Shown: positions 39,595 through 48,780, numbered from the stretch's first letter. The stretch: 64,000 bases of DNA from Mucilaginibacter sp. PAMB04168 (GCF_039634365.2 NZ_CP155079.2:2542001-2606000); one strand, 5' to 3'. Program-made: numbers and translations. The notes: generated from the sequence alone by a model not told the origin.

Positions 39595-39673
39595 TTCATT
39601 AAATTTTTAACCAGGTATTCGAGTTCGTCAAGTTTCCGATTAATGGAACACTCACTACCAAAAGAGCAAAAAA

Positions 39674-40021
39674 ATGCCACGTTCAGTTAACGCAGTTGCG
39701 TCGAGAAGACGCCGGAAAAAAATCATGAACCTTGCAAAAGGTTATTATGGTTCACGCAGCAAGGTTTACACCATTGCAAAAAACACAGTTGAAAAAGGTT
39801 TACAATACGCATACCGCGACCGTAAAACCAAAAAAAGAGAGTTTCGTGCTTTATGGATTCAGCGTATTAACGCTGGTGCCCGTCAGCATGGCATTTCTTA
39901 CTCACAATTAATGGGTAAGTTAAACGCCAGCGAAATTGGCTTAAACCGTAAAGTATTAGCAGACTTAGCAATGAATCACCCGGAAGCTTTTAAAGCTGTG
40001 GTTGAGGCCGTTGTTAAATAA
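39674..40021 (+). CDS. rplT: Ribosomal protein L20
   Basis: 115 residues. [20 protein letters not shown] with [20 protein letters not shown] forms the long rRNA-binding N-terminal helix. [20 protein letters not shown] is the globular domain signature. Needed for early 50S assembly. Last gene of the operon, followed by a strong terminator. Confidence 0.97.
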   Translation: MPRSVNAVASRRRRKKIMNLAKGYYGSRSKVYTIAKNTVEKGLQYAYRDRKTKKREFRALWIQRINAGARQHGISYSQLMGKLNASEIGLNRKVLADLAMNHPEAFKAVVEAVVK

Positions 40022-40046
40022 GCCAGACTCTTACATACAAGCAAAC

Positions 40047-40083
40047 AAAAGAAGCCCTGCTCATTTGAGCGGGGCTTCTTTTG
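40047..40083 (+). terminator. Terminator of the thrS-rplT operon
   Basis: A 17-bp stem (AAAAGAAGCCCTGCTCA with TGAGCGGGGCTTCTTTT, one G-T wobble) and a T-rich tail. Confidence 0.92.
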
Positions 40084-40176
40084 TTATTAATAACTGTATG
40101 GAGAGAGAGGCCGCAAAAAGTCCAGGTAAAATAAACTGGCTTTGTATAATGGGACAATAAGGCGGAATCCGCACAT

Positions 40177-40210
40177 AAAAAAGCCATGATCTAACGAACA
40201 TGGCTTTTTT
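40177..40210. terminator. Terminator of the SRPBCC gene (bidirectional stem)
   Basis: AAAAAAGCCATG (40177-40188) pairs with CATGGCTTTTTT (40199-40210); the T run on the minus strand serves the gene ending at 40225. Confidence 0.85.
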
Positions 40211-40224
40211 ATGTTTACAAGCTG

Positions 40225-40980
40225 TTATAATACAGCGCTATTTGAATGTGGTTGATCAGCGCCCGTTCCAGCTAGCGTGTTATCAGTGCTTTCAACATCC
40301 ATATATTGTTTAAAATTACGAACATCATCATCAACCATCTTTTTAAACAGAGGGTTGAGTGCGTGGCCGGCTACCGTACCTACGCCACCAGCAGGAGGAG
40401 TGTAGCTTATCACTACATCTACAATGGTGCCACTGCCGTCTTCTGCATCTTTAAAGCGTACTTTACCTGCGTTATCAATAGTTGAGCCTGGTAATGAACT
40501 CCAACCAATGGCGTAGCCTGGTTCGTCATTTACAATCTCAGCATCCCAGCTTACTTTAGCTACATTAGTAGGCAATTTTAGCACCCAGTGCGAGCGTTTG
40601 CTATCAATTACCTCTACTGTATCCAGGTGCTTCATAAATTTAGGCAGGTTATCTAACTGGCGCCAAAATTCGTATACTTCTTGTCGTGGTTTATTTATAG
40701 TAAATGATGAGCGGATGTTTACATTAACCGGCTCGGTGCTGTTTTTACCCATTTGGGTATATAACTCACAATGACCAGTGATGCCGCGGGTAATAAGGTA
40801 GCCGCCGGCACCAACTTTTAAGATGCTGGTAAACGGACTTGAAAAAACGTTTTTTAAGCCTGACAGTGAAATCTTTACGCCAGCGGCTATTGATATATAA
40901 CGCTCGGGCCACTCCAGATTTATAGATCCTTTGGTTAAGCCTTCAAATAATGGTTTTTTTTCTAATGCATTAGTTGCCAT
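40225..40980 (-). CDS. SRPBCC (START-like) protein with N-terminal DUF2892/YgaP-type membrane segment
   Basis: 251 residues. Residues about 23-80 form two hydrophobic segments with the PERYISIAAGVKISLSGLKN and GAGGYLITRGITGHCELY pattern of YgaP-like DUF2892 domains. Residues 88-230 form an SRPBCC/polyketide-cyclase fold (SFTINKPRQEVYEFWRQLDN, WDAEIVNDEPGYAIGWSSL). The fold holds a hydrophobic ligand. Such proteins are common in stress-related loci and their ligand is not known. Single-gene transcript. Confidence 0.85.
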   Translation of the reverse strand: MATNALEKKPLFEGLTKGSINLEWPERYISIAAGVKISLSGLKNVFSSPFTSILKVGAGGYLITRGITGHCELYTQMGKNSTEPVNVNIRSSFTINKPRQEVYEFWRQLDNLPKFMKHLDTVEVIDSKRSHWVLKLPTNVAKVSWDAEIVNDEPGYAIGWSSLPGSTIDNAGKVRFKDAEDGSGTIVDVVISYTPPAGGVGTVAGHALNPLFKKMVDDDVRNFKQYMDVESTDNTLAGTGADQPHSNSAVL

Positions 40981-41123
40981 AACATTGTTTTTTATAGGTA
41001 CATGTTAAACACTGCGTTGTATGCTAAGTTTTGTTTATCTGAAATTAATGGAATTTAGCTTGTTTTGTGTAGTTTAAGAAAGCTACTTTGTAAACGGAAC
41101 AGTGGTGGTACATAAATATTTCA

Positions 41124-41131
41124 TAAATTTG
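41124..41131 (+). promoter_or_regulatory. Candidate promoter -7 box for the DUF6580 gene
   Basis: TAAATTTG fits TAnnTTTG, 19 bases before the ATG at 41150. Confidence 0.5.
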
Positions 41132-41149
41132 CATCTACAACTTTAAAAA

Positions 41150-41740
41150 ATGTCATTGCAAAAAGTAAAACTAAGCGTACCAGCTCTCATACTGGTAATT
41201 GTTGCATCTGTTATATCTACCGGCGCTATGCGTTTGGTGAGCTTCTATTTTCCGATGCTGAGCAATTTTACACCGATGGGTGCACTGGCTATATTTGGTG
41301 GCGCTTATTTTGCTGATAAATGGAAAGCTGCTTTGCTGACGGTAGTTACCCTTTTTTTAACAGATATATTTATTAACTATTTGTATACCTCTAAGCTAAT
41401 TATTTGGTACGGCAATAGTGCTTTGTGGCTATATGGTAGTTTAATTATTATGATTTTTATCGGTAGCCTGATTAAGAAAGTAAACGTTACCAATGTGCTG
41501 TTAGCATCACTTGCAAGTGTGGCTATACACTGGTTGTTAACTGATATTGAGCCATGGTTGTACAGCAGCTATTATGATAAAGGACTTTTAGGTTACGGTG
41601 AGTCATTGCTAATGGCGCTGCCATTTGAGCGTAACATGCTGCTGGCTGATGCGATATTTGGCGCCATACTGTTTGGCGGTTTCGAGTTAATTAAAGCTAA
41701 GTTTGGCGCAGCCAAATATGGCAAGCAACTATCTGTGTAA
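41150..41740 (+). CDS. DUF6580 family integral membrane protein
   Basis: 196 residues with five to six hydrophobic segments. The stretch LSNFTPMGALAIFGGAYFAD is the hallmark of DUF6580, whose members resemble the substrate-binding (S) subunits of ECF vitamin transporters. The substrate is unknown and no ECF energy-coupling gene is near. It stands alone between the SRPBCC gene and ypdA. Confidence 0.82.
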   Translation: MSLQKVKLSVPALILVIVASVISTGAMRLVSFYFPMLSNFTPMGALAIFGGAYFADKWKAALLTVVTLFLTDIFINYLYTSKLIIWYGNSALWLYGSLIIMIFIGSLIKKVNVTNVLLASLASVAIHWLLTDIEPWLYSSYYDKGLLGYGESLLMALPFERNMLLADAIFGAILFGGFELIKAKFGAAKYGKQLSV

Positions 41741-41810
41741 GCAAAAACTAGCTTACGTATTCGGCCAGGGTATTATCTTGGATCAGCTCATACTGATATT
41801 CCACAAGATT

Positions 41811-42776
41811 TTAACGTTGTTGTTTTTCGACAATATCGCTCAAGATCATTTCCGCATGCACACGTGAGTTTTCAATGAACCACAAATGGGTATCTAAGCC
41901 ACCGCAAACTACGCCTGCCAAATAAACGCCTGGCAAATTAGTTTCCATAGTTTCCGGATTATAATGTGGAATAAACTTGCCGTCGTCAGATAACTGTATT
42001 CCTATCTTTTTCAAGAAATCAAAGTTAGGCTTATAACCTGTCATGGCCATTACATAGTCATTTTGGATGGTAATAGTTCCACCCGGTGTTTCAATGTCCA
42101 CTTCGTGCTCGCGGATTGCTTTTAGATTGGAATCAAAGTAAGCCTTAATACTGCCTTCTTCAATGCGGTTCAGAATATCGGGTTTCACCCAGTACTTAAC
42201 CCGCCGGCTAATCTCATTGCCCCGCACAACCATCGTTACTTCCGCACCTTTACGATAAGTTTCCAAAGCTACATCAACCGATGAGTTACTGGCGCCTACT
42301 ACCACTACCTTTTGCATCGTAAAAAAGTGCGGGTCCTGATAATAATGCTTAACCTTAGGTAGGTTCTCGCCAGGTATGTCCAAATTAACCGCTATATCAT
42401 AAAAGCCGGTGGCAATTATGATGTGTTGAGCCTGATAATTTCCCCTCTTGCTATTTACCGCATAACCGCCTTCAACAGCATCAACAGAAGTCACCTCTTC
42501 AAATAGTTGTAGTGGCAGGCTATTGCTAAGCGCTACCCGCCGGTAATACTCTAAAGCATCGGCTCTATTAGGCTTAACATGAGTAGTGGCAAAGGGATAT
42601 CCACCAATCTCCAGCTTTTCTGAAGTGGAAAAGAAGGTCATGGTAGAGGGATAGTTATACAGCGAATTTACCAGCGTTCCTTTTTCGAGGATGATGAAGC
42701 TGAGGCCGGCTTTTTGGGCAGCCAATCCGCAGGTTAAGCCGATGGGGCCGCCGCCAATAATAATGAGGTCAAGCAT
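41811..42776 (-). CDS. ypdA: YpdA-type FAD-dependent thiol-disulphide reductase
   Basis: 321 residues. FAD loop LIIIGGGPIGLTCGLAAQKA at the N-terminus, a second nucleotide loop VVVVGASNSSVDVALETYRK near the middle for NADPH, and the family stretch NYPSTMTFFSTSEKLEIGGYPF. It lacks a CXXC pair, as YpdA proteins do. YpdA reduces bacillithiol disulphide, so the organism probably uses bacillithiol. It is followed 12 bases upstream (minus-strand order) by a small acetyltransferase-like gene. Confidence 0.9.
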   Translation of the reverse strand: MLDLIIIGGGPIGLTCGLAAQKAGLSFIILEKGTLVNSLYNYPSTMTFFSTSEKLEIGGYPFATTHVKPNRADALEYYRRVALSNSLPLQLFEEVTSVDAVEGGYAVNSKRGNYQAQHIIIATGFYDIAVNLDIPGENLPKVKHYYQDPHFFTMQKVVVVGASNSSVDVALETYRKGAEVTMVVRGNEISRRVKYWVKPDILNRIEEGSIKAYFDSNLKAIREHEVDIETPGGTITIQNDYVMAMTGYKPNFDFLKKIGIQLSDDGKFIPHYNPETMETNLPGVYLAGVVCGGLDTHLWFIENSRVHAEMILSDIVEKQQR

Positions 42777-42788
42777 ATTAAAATTTAA

Positions 42789-43067
42789 TCAGGCCAGTAC
42801 GTCTTGCAGTGCCTTGTTTCTGGCAAATACAGTTTTAGCAAAGGTACAAGATGGCACCACTTTTAGCTGATTTTGGCGGGCATAATTTGCCGCATATTCA
42901 ATCAGTTCTTCGCCAAGCTTTTGGCCCTGAAATTCTGGGTCAACTTCGGTATGGTAAATTTCTATTTCACCGTCATTGATCATAAAGCGTACTTCACCTG
43001 CCGGCTTATTGTCTTTCTCGATAAAGAACAGGCCTTCATCACCATCTATTTGTTGTTTGATTTGCAT
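42789..43067 (-). CDS. Small GNAT-fold N-acetyltransferase-like protein
   Basis: 92 residues. Short Gcn5-related fold (YjdJ/YidJ type): AGEVRFMINDGEIEIYHTEV, then the acetyl-CoA loop PEFQGQKLGEELIEYAANYA (about 50-69) and VVPSCTFAKTVFARN. The family is small and its substrates are largely unknown. It precedes ypdA in the same direction, 12 bases apart, so they are likely co-transcribed. Confidence 0.85.
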   Translation of the reverse strand: MQIKQQIDGDEGLFFIEKDNKPAGEVRFMINDGEIEIYHTEVDPEFQGQKLGEELIEYAANYARQNQLKVVPSCTFAKTVFARNKALQDVLA

Positions 43068-43164
43068 AACATATTTACGAACTAAACAAGCATTTCGCTA
43101 AAAGGATTACTTAAATGATGATTTATTGCAAGGGAAGGAGAGGCGTTTGGAAAAATTTAGGCAC

Positions 43165-43267
43165 AAAAAATGGGTAAGCTACTTCTATCGCACCGCTCAA
43201 CTCTCTACCCTTGCTGCGTTCCCACCCTGGGGGAGTTCAAGAGGAGCTGGTCGTAAAAGACTTACCC
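43165..43267 (-). ncRNA. ffs: Signal recognition particle RNA (small bacterial type)
   Basis: On the minus strand the ends pair (GGGTAAG with CTTACCC, 43261-43267 and 43172-43178). The SRP helix 8 is clear: CCCCCAGG, then GTG-GGAA-CGC (GGAA tetraloop) and the 3' strand CAGCAAGGG that binds Ffh. A T run follows the 3' end. About 100 nt. It guides ribosomes making membrane proteins to the translocon. The promoter box at 43272-43279 fits a 5' end at about 43267. Confidence 0.88.
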
Positions 43268-43271
43268 GCCA

Positions 43272-43279
43272 CAAAAGTA
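43272..43279 (-). promoter_or_regulatory. Promoter -7 box of the SRP RNA gene
   Basis: The minus strand reads TACTTTTG, a full TAnnTTTG match, 4 bases before the predicted 5' end. Confidence 0.6.
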
Positions 43280-43479
43280 GAAAAAATATCGATTTCTGTG
43301 CAACTAAATGTAAAGTTATGGTTAAGCAGCTGATGTTCAGCTATAAAAATTACCTTTAAACTCCGGTAGGATTTCTTTTAACCGTCTCATTGAATGGTTG
43401 CAGGTGTTAAACAAGTAGTGCCCTTTGTGAAACGAATAAGTTCCAACGTTTGCTGTAACATCCTGGTTACTGCCTATTG

Positions 43480-44040
43480 TCAGTACTGTGCTTTCAACTC
43501 ATTTTTGAAATAGATTTCCTCCCGGATGTTATATTTAGCATTAGGCTTAAATGTTTCTTTTTCTAAAATGGTGAGCCTGTTGGCCACAAAACTATCTTGG
43601 TAACGAACCTGGCGCAATTCAGGCCAAAGCTTATAAAAATCATTCACCGGAATATACCGGGTTACCGTAATGTGCGGTGTTAAAGGCCTTTTGCTGTTCA
43701 GTAGCTTTTTGAGTAGTGCAAACCAGTTGTCTGTTTTATAGGTAGGCTTAATGGCTGCATAAATAGTCATATGTTCATTGCTGTGCATAAAAAAGTCAAA
43801 GCCGTTGATCTCCAGGTTAACGGGTGGAATGCTGTTTACCTTGTTTTTAACGGTTTGCAGGTAAGAGTCTATAACATGCGGCTTTTGCCGTGTTATTTCG
43901 CAAATGCTAAGATGGGCAGTGGCTTTCATGCCCTGGTAATGGCCAATATATTCGCAGGCCTTCAGTTTGCAGTGTTTAATCTGCTCTTTTACCGCGTCCG
44001 ACGGCTGCAGTAAGAAAAGATAATCATAATATCCTTCCAT
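43480..44040 (-). CDS. 2H phosphoesterase family protein (2'-5' RNA ligase-like), copy 2
   Basis: 186 residues. The two HxT/S motifs of the family are present: AHLSICE near residue 43 and PHITVTR near 122. They form the active site that cleaves 2',3'-cyclic phosphates or related bonds. The N-terminal part (YDYLFLLQPSDAVKEQIKHC) is shared with the neighbour at 44075-44611 (VLFILEPSDTLKQKVAAM), so the pair arose by duplication. The substrate (RNA ends, cyclic nucleotides or other) is unknown. Confidence 0.85.
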   Translation of the reverse strand: MEGYYDYLFLLQPSDAVKEQIKHCKLKACEYIGHYQGMKATAHLSICEITRQKPHVIDSYLQTVKNKVNSIPPVNLEINGFDFFMHSNEHMTIYAAIKPTYKTDNWFALLKKLLNSKRPLTPHITVTRYIPVNDFYKLWPELRQVRYQDSFVANRLTILEKETFKPNAKYNIREEIYFKNELKAQY

Positions 44041-44074
44041 GTTAGATGTGGTTTATATTAATGAATCGTAATAA

Positions 44075-44611
44075 TTATTGATTGAAATAAAGTGTTTTAT
44101 GAGGCTTCCAATGGGAGTTATGATCGAAAGTGTCTCTTACCAGCACGGTAATGCCGTTTGGAGTAAAGCTTTCATTGATTTTTAAATCTGTAAATAAGCG
44201 AAATATGGAATGACGTTGTTCGAGTTGTAATCCTTTGGCAATGGTAATATGAGGCGTTCTCTTTTTTTGCTTTATCGCATTATACAGCTCATTGAACCAC
44301 TTATCAATTGTCGATGTTTCTTCTAAAGGAATAAAGACGGTATAGGGAAATTTTTCACTAAAAGAATTTAACCCGCCAGCTACCAAGGTCTGTGGTCGTA
44401 TTGCTCTAACATATTTCTCATTTACTGAGATTAGGTGGTCAATCAAATATGGAGATAGGTTTGCAGCGTCCCATAAGGTTATATGGGCTTTAGAATACCT
44501 GCTTTCATATGCCCCGATAGTGTTCGCAACCTCAGTTTTCATTGCAGCAACCTTCTGTTTTAATGTGTCTGAAGGTTCCAGGATAAATAAGACGTCTTTA
44601 TTTTTCAACAT
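44075..44611 (-). CDS. 2H phosphoesterase family protein (2'-5' RNA ligase-like), copy 1
   Basis: 178 residues from the ATG at 44611; a TTG at 44629 would add six residues. Motifs AHITLWD and PHITIAKG supply the two catalytic histidine-threonine pairs. It is the upstream gene of a tandem pair with 43480-44040, 34 bases apart, and is divergent from dinB. Members act on 2'-5' or 2',3'-cyclic phosphates in RNA or nucleotides. The two copies differ in much of their sequence and may have split functions. Confidence 0.85.
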   Translation of the reverse strand: MLKNKDVLFILEPSDTLKQKVAAMKTEVANTIGAYESRYSKAHITLWDAANLSPYLIDHLISVNEKYVRAIRPQTLVAGGLNSFSEKFPYTVFIPLEETSTIDKWFNELYNAIKQKKRTPHITIAKGLQLEQRHSIFRLFTDLKINESFTPNGITVLVRDTFDHNSHWKPHKTLYFNQ

Positions 44612-44688
44612 GTTGTGTTTTCTAACCAAAACAAAAATGCTAATAAAATTAGTAATTTGTGATTTCTTTTTTCCACATTTGTAGCGTG

Positions 44689-45870
44689 ATGTCCAAGAGA
44701 TATATTGTACATATCGATCTCGATTCCTTCTTTGTGTCGGTGGAACGGCGATTAAATCCGGCGTTGATAGGTAAGCCGGTAATTATCGGCGGTTCAAAAG
44801 ACAGGGGAGTGGTGGCTTCTTGTAGTTACGAGGCGCGGGCGTTTGGCATTCACTCGGCCATGCCCAGCCGGCAGGCTTATAAGCTTTGTCCGCATGCTAT
44901 TTTTTTGCATGGCAGTCATGGGCGGTATTCCGAAGCATCGCGCGAGGTAACACAAATTATTCATGATACGGTACCACTTTATCAGAAAACTTCGGTTGAT
45001 GAGTTTTACATTGACCTCACTGGTATGGACCGTTATTATGATCCTTACCAAATGGCGACTGACTTGCGCCAGCGAATTACGACAGAAACCGGTTTGCCTA
45101 TTTCTTTTGGCATGGCATCCTGTAAAACGGTAGCTAAAATGGCCACTAATCAGGCTAAGCCAAACGGACAACTGTTAATTGAACACGGTCGCGAAAAGGA
45201 ATTTATGGCGCCGCTCAACATTAGCAAGATACCCATGCTAGGCGATAAAACCTGCGAAAAGCTATATCAATACGGTATTGAAAAAATTGGAGATTTACAA
45301 CGTGTAAATCCGCGTTTTTTGGAGAGCAGATTTGGTAGGGCCGGTAAATACATTTGGGAGAAAGCCAACGGTATTGATGACAGCGAAATTATACCTTACA
45401 GCGAACGCAAGTCCATTTCAACAGAACATACTTTTCATCAGGACACGGCCAACAGGCACGAGCTGGAAACGCTGCTGGTGTCGATGACTGAGGAGCTGGC
45501 CTTTAAATTACGCAGCGAAAGTAAACTGGCTTCGTGCCTGGCCATCAAGATACGCTACGCTAATTTTGAGACGCATACCTTGCAGGAGAAGATTGCGCTA
45601 ACCTCAGCCGAGCATATTTTAATTCCGGGTATAAAAAACCTTCTTAAACGCGCCTGGAACCAGCACAGGCCTATACGCTTAATAGGTGTAAAGCTTAGCC
45701 AGCTTTGTACAGGCAGCTATCAAATTAATTTGTTTGAGGATAATGAGGAACAAATAAAGCTCTATAAAGCCATGGATAACATCAACTTTAAGTATGGCAA
45801 TAAAACCGTTTGCCGTGCCGCCGGCATGGAAATTGGCCAACGGAATTTTAACCCTTTCCATGCGGGTTAA
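44689..45870 (+). CDS. dinB: DNA polymerase IV (Y family)
   Basis: 393 residues from the ATG at 44689 (MSKRYIVHIDLDSFFVSVER); a GTG at 44659 would add ten unlikely residues. Catalytic acidic residues lie in HIDLDSFF and SVDEFYIDLTG. Then come the helix-hairpin-helix region (LGDKTCEKLYQYGIEKIGDL) and the little-finger domain. The C-terminus lacks a clear beta-clamp motif, though QINLFEDN (about 353) resembles QxxLF. It copies past damaged bases with low fidelity. No LexA-type palindrome was recognised upstream. Confidence 0.95.
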   Translation: MSKRYIVHIDLDSFFVSVERRLNPALIGKPVIIGGSKDRGVVASCSYEARAFGIHSAMPSRQAYKLCPHAIFLHGSHGRYSEASREVTQIIHDTVPLYQKTSVDEFYIDLTGMDRYYDPYQMATDLRQRITTETGLPISFGMASCKTVAKMATNQAKPNGQLLIEHGREKEFMAPLNISKIPMLGDKTCEKLYQYGIEKIGDLQRVNPRFLESRFGRAGKYIWEKANGIDDSEIIPYSERKSISTEHTFHQDTANRHELETLLVSMTEELAFKLRSESKLASCLAIKIRYANFETHTLQEKIALTSAEHILIPGIKNLLKRAWNQHRPIRLIGVKLSQLCTGSYQINLFEDNEEQIKLYKAMDNINFKYGNKTVCRAAGMEIGQRNFNPFHAG

Positions 45871-45912
45871 CCTATGTGGAATTGAGCCGGGAAGCAAATG
45901 AATTACAAAAAG

Positions 45913-45998
45913 TGTCATCTCGAACTACAATCAGAGATTCTTTCAAATTGACAAGCTAGTCGCATGGAAAAGATTTCTTGCTGTAGCTCGAAATGACA
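45913..45998. repeat. Imperfect 86-bp inverted-repeat element
   Basis: TGTCATCTCGAACTACA at the left end is matched, inverted, by TGTAGCTCGAAATGACA at the right end. Inner arms AGAGATTCTTTC and GAAAAGATTTCTT are also partly complementary. It resembles the dispersed TGTCAT-type extragenic repeats of Sphingobacteriaceae. It lies between the convergent dinB and beta-propeller genes and could fold in RNA and act as a terminator. No second copy was seen in the window. Confidence 0.65.
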
Positions 45999-46049
45999 AG
46001 GGATGACCTTAAAAGGCTTGTGCTTCTAACGCTATATTCTATACGCTCC

Positions 46050-47144
46050 TTACGGTAGCTTTACTTTAAACACCCGGTACGGCTCTGTGCGCTTGTTTAC
46101 GCCGTTATTAAAATCGGGCTGCTTTTGAATTTGTGAGGTAGTGATGTACAGGTGACCATCGTTTGATACGGAATAAGTATCTGGCCAGATCAGGCTTTTG
46201 CTTTTAAACCAGGTGCGTGCTTTTAAATCGGGAGATATTTGTATCATGCGATAATTGACCATATCGCCCAGGTAAAGGTTACCTTTCTTATCAAAAATCA
46301 TGGCATCGGTGCTCGCTACTTCTCCTAAGTATTTTACCTCGCCGCCTAACTGCTGAGGCGTTAACTTTTCGTTTAACAGCGAAGCAGTTTTGATACGGTA
46401 AAGCTTTTTATCATTAATAGCTTTATAATAGAGCCATTCGCGGTCTGGACTCAGGGCAATACCATCAGAATTAAATACAGCCGGTTGTCCCTGCTTCATT
46501 AACTGTTTGCCATCAATCACAAATTTATAATTTGGATCGGGCCGTACCGATTTGTGGCTCTGCAATACCTGGCGCGATTTGCCTGTTTTAAGATCCAGTA
46601 TCACAATACCGCCTGTACCGGAGTTGGTAAGATAAGCCATTTGCTTTTGGGTATCTACGCGTATATCGTTTAAGTAACTGCTGTTATCTATAGTGCCGGT
46701 AAAACGGTATACCTTTTCTATTTTATTGGTGTTTAAGTTAAACTTCACCACTTTGGCACTGTTGCCTACCACCTTGGCCAGCATAGGTGCTGCAGGGTCA
46801 ACAATGTAAAGATAATCCTGATCGTCTACATAAGCGGTTTGCACACAAACCCATTTGTTCATGCCATCCTCACCTGGCTGCCAGCTGTTGGTGGCTGCGT
46901 CAGGAAAAGGTTTTGCGGTGCCGTTGGGCATTACCTCAACCACGGCGTATTTATAGGTTTTAGACCAGCGCGGGTAGGTAACAAACAGTCGGTTTTTAGC
47001 AGATATGGCTACGCCGGTAAATTGATAAGTATTATCAGAATATACCTGCTGCAGTTTAGGCTGCTGTGCATAGCTGGTTGATGCGATAGCTACCATCCCG
47101 GTAACCATGGCAAAGTTCATAAGGCAGATGAGTAACTTTTTCAT
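46050..47144 (-). CDS. Secreted beta-propeller protein, major royal jelly/yellow family
   Basis: 364 residues with a signal peptide (MKKLLICLMNFAMVTGMVAI, cut near SYAQQ). The mature part has the family stretches QFTGVAISAKNRLFVTYPRW, YLNDIRVDTQKQMAYLTNSG, FNSDGIALSPDREWLYYKAI and the sixth-blade ending. Bacterial members are extracytoplasmic proteins of unknown activity, often called gluconolactonase-like. The start ATG at 47144 fits the signal peptide. Confidence 0.85.
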   Translation of the reverse strand: MKKLLICLMNFAMVTGMVAIASTSYAQQPKLQQVYSDNTYQFTGVAISAKNRLFVTYPRWSKTYKYAVVEVMPNGTAKPFPDAATNSWQPGEDGMNKWVCVQTAYVDDQDYLYIVDPAAPMLAKVVGNSAKVVKFNLNTNKIEKVYRFTGTIDNSSYLNDIRVDTQKQMAYLTNSGTGGIVILDLKTGKSRQVLQSHKSVRPDPNYKFVIDGKQLMKQGQPAVFNSDGIALSPDREWLYYKAINDKKLYRIKTASLLNEKLTPQQLGGEVKYLGEVASTDAMIFDKKGNLYLGDMVNYRMIQISPDLKARTWFKSKSLIWPDTYSVSNDGHLYITTSQIQKQPDFNNGVNKRTEPYRVFKVKLP

Positions 47145-47237
47145 AAAACCTTAACCCAACTCATAAGATAAATGTTTAGGTGTCAGTTAATATTAACCTG
47201 TATCAGTTTAACATTTCCTCAATTATACTGACATAAG

Positions 47238-47273
47238 AAAGCCGGACTGGTTTTTATCCCAATCCGGCCTTTG
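47238..47273 (-). terminator. Possible terminator of the acetate transporter gene
   Basis: AAAGCCGGA and TCCGGCCTTT pair across a 15-base loop; the T run on the minus strand is short (TTTCTT). Weak. Confidence 0.45.
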
Positions 47274-47360
47274 TAGTGTGTTAAGTTTGACAATTATCCC
47301 CTCAACTGGCACCCACATCAATGTGATATGTTTACCTAAATTAGTGTTTATGAAATTTTG

Positions 47361-47951
47361 TTAAGCATTAACCGGACCAATAGGCAACACGGTTTTGCCA
47401 TACACCTCGTTTAAAACACCGGCAATACCCGTATAAATGGCAGAGGCGCCACATACAATGCCTTCGTACCCAGCCAGGTGCTTAATGCCTGCATCGCCAG
47501 AGGCGTCACCCCAAACAAGCAGTGCAAACAAAATGGTTAGTGAAGCAAAAACAAATTGTAGTGCACGGTTAAGTCGCAAGGTGCCAAAAAACAAGCAAAA
47601 GGTAAAGATGCCCCATATGCTTAAGTAAGCCACCATTGATCCGTTGCTGGCGGGCTCTGCCCAACCCAGTTTAGGCATAACCAGCAAACCAACTAATGAC
47701 AGCCAGAAAAAGCCATAAGAGGTGAAGGCCGTTAAGCCAAACGTATTGTTCTTTTTAGCCTCAATTACTCCGGCAATTACCTGGGCTATTCCGCCGTAAA
47801 ATATGCCCATTCCCAGTATCATGGAACTAAGCTCGGTAAAGCCGGCATTGTGAATGTTAAGAAGGACAGTGGTTAAGCCAAAGGCGCAAAGACCAAGCGG
47901 TGCCGGATTGGCTATGCCATCCTTTACCACTACAGGGGTAGTTGGAATCAT
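47361..47951 (-). CDS. satP: Acetate uptake transporter, GPR1/FUN34/YaaH family
   Basis: 196 residues, six hydrophobic segments. NPAPLGLCAFGLTTVLLNIH is the family signature (NPAPLGL), and GMGIFYGGIAQVIAGVIEAK and FTSYGFFWLSL follow the usual pattern. It moves acetate or succinate across the inner membrane with protons. It is divergent from gpmA; the likely gpmA promoter lies between them. Confidence 0.93.
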   Translation of the reverse strand: MIPTTPVVVKDGIANPAPLGLCAFGLTTVLLNIHNAGFTELSSMILGMGIFYGGIAQVIAGVIEAKKNNTFGLTAFTSYGFFWLSLVGLLVMPKLGWAEPASNGSMVAYLSIWGIFTFCLFFGTLRLNRALQFVFASLTILFALLVWGDASGDAGIKHLAGYEGIVCGASAIYTGIAGVLNEVYGKTVLPIGPVNA

Positions 47952-48030
47952 AAAATATAGGTTTATTATGGGTTAGTATGCGCAATATAAATCATTCATC
48001 ATCAATACGCAAAAAATATAAACCGATAGT

Positions 48031-48038
48031 TAGCTTTG
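48031..48038 (+). promoter_or_regulatory. Candidate promoter -7 box of gpmA
   Basis: TAGCTTTG fits TAnnTTTG, 20 bases before the ATG at 48058. Confidence 0.5.
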
Positions 48039-48057
48039 CTGTTGAATAGCTAATTAT

Positions 48058-48747
48058 ATGCAAAAACTTGTTTTACTGCGCCACGGCGAAAGTATTTGGA
48101 ACCAGGAGAACCGTTTTACCGGCTGGACGGATGTAGACTTATCTGCCAATGGCGTAGAACAAGCCAGGCATGCCGGCCAACTGCTTAAAAAGCATGGCTA
48201 CACTTTCGATGCCGGTTTTACATCGGTACTCAAACGATCAATCAAAACGCTGCATATTGTGCTCGAAGAACTGGATATGCTGTGGATACCGGTGCAAAAA
48301 TCATGGCGGCTTAACGAACGTTTTTACGGTGCTTTACAGGGTTTAAATAAGCAGGAAACCATTGATCAATATGGCGAGGAGCAGGTACACAAGTGGCGAC
48401 GCGACCCTAAAGAGCACCCGCCTGCTATTACCGAAGATGATGACCGCTTCCCCGGCCATTACCTGCGCTATAACGATTTGACTTATAGGGAACTTCCCCT
48501 TACCGAGAACCTGAGCGAAACCATGACGCGCGCGCTACCATTTTGGCATGAAAGCATTGTGCCGGCGCTGCGCCAAAACCAAAAAGTAGTTATTTGTGCA
48601 CACGGCAACAGCTTACGTGCACTGGTACAGTATATTGATAACCTGAGTGACGAGGAAGTTGCCCAGCTGGATATTCCTACTGCTACCCCGTGGGTTTACG
48701 AGTTAGATGATAGGTTAAACCAGATCAGGCATTACTACTTGGAGTAA
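48058..48747 (+). CDS. gpmA: 2,3-bisphosphoglycerate-dependent phosphoglycerate mutase
   Basis: 229 residues. [20 protein letters not shown] holds the catalytic His9 and Arg8 of the histidine phosphatase fold. [18 protein letters not shown] carries the active-site Glu, and [12 protein letters not shown] the second histidine. It interconverts 3- and 2-phosphoglycerate in glycolysis. Single gene with its own promoter and terminator. Confidence 0.96.
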   Translation: MQKLVLLRHGESIWNQENRFTGWTDVDLSANGVEQARHAGQLLKKHGYTFDAGFTSVLKRSIKTLHIVLEELDMLWIPVQKSWRLNERFYGALQGLNKQETIDQYGEEQVHKWRRDPKEHPPAITEDDDRFPGHYLRYNDLTYRELPLTENLSETMTRALPFWHESIVPALRQNQKVVICAHGNSLRALVQYIDNLSDEEVAQLDIPTATPWVYELDDRLNQIRHYYLE

Positions 48748-48780
48748 AGTTTACTAATGCTAGCCAAAGTAGTAGAAGTA

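Noticed and set aside
43126..43359. 77-residue open frame over the SRP RNA
   Set aside because: The DNA forms the SRP RNA helix 8 on the other strand; the frame is a by-product.
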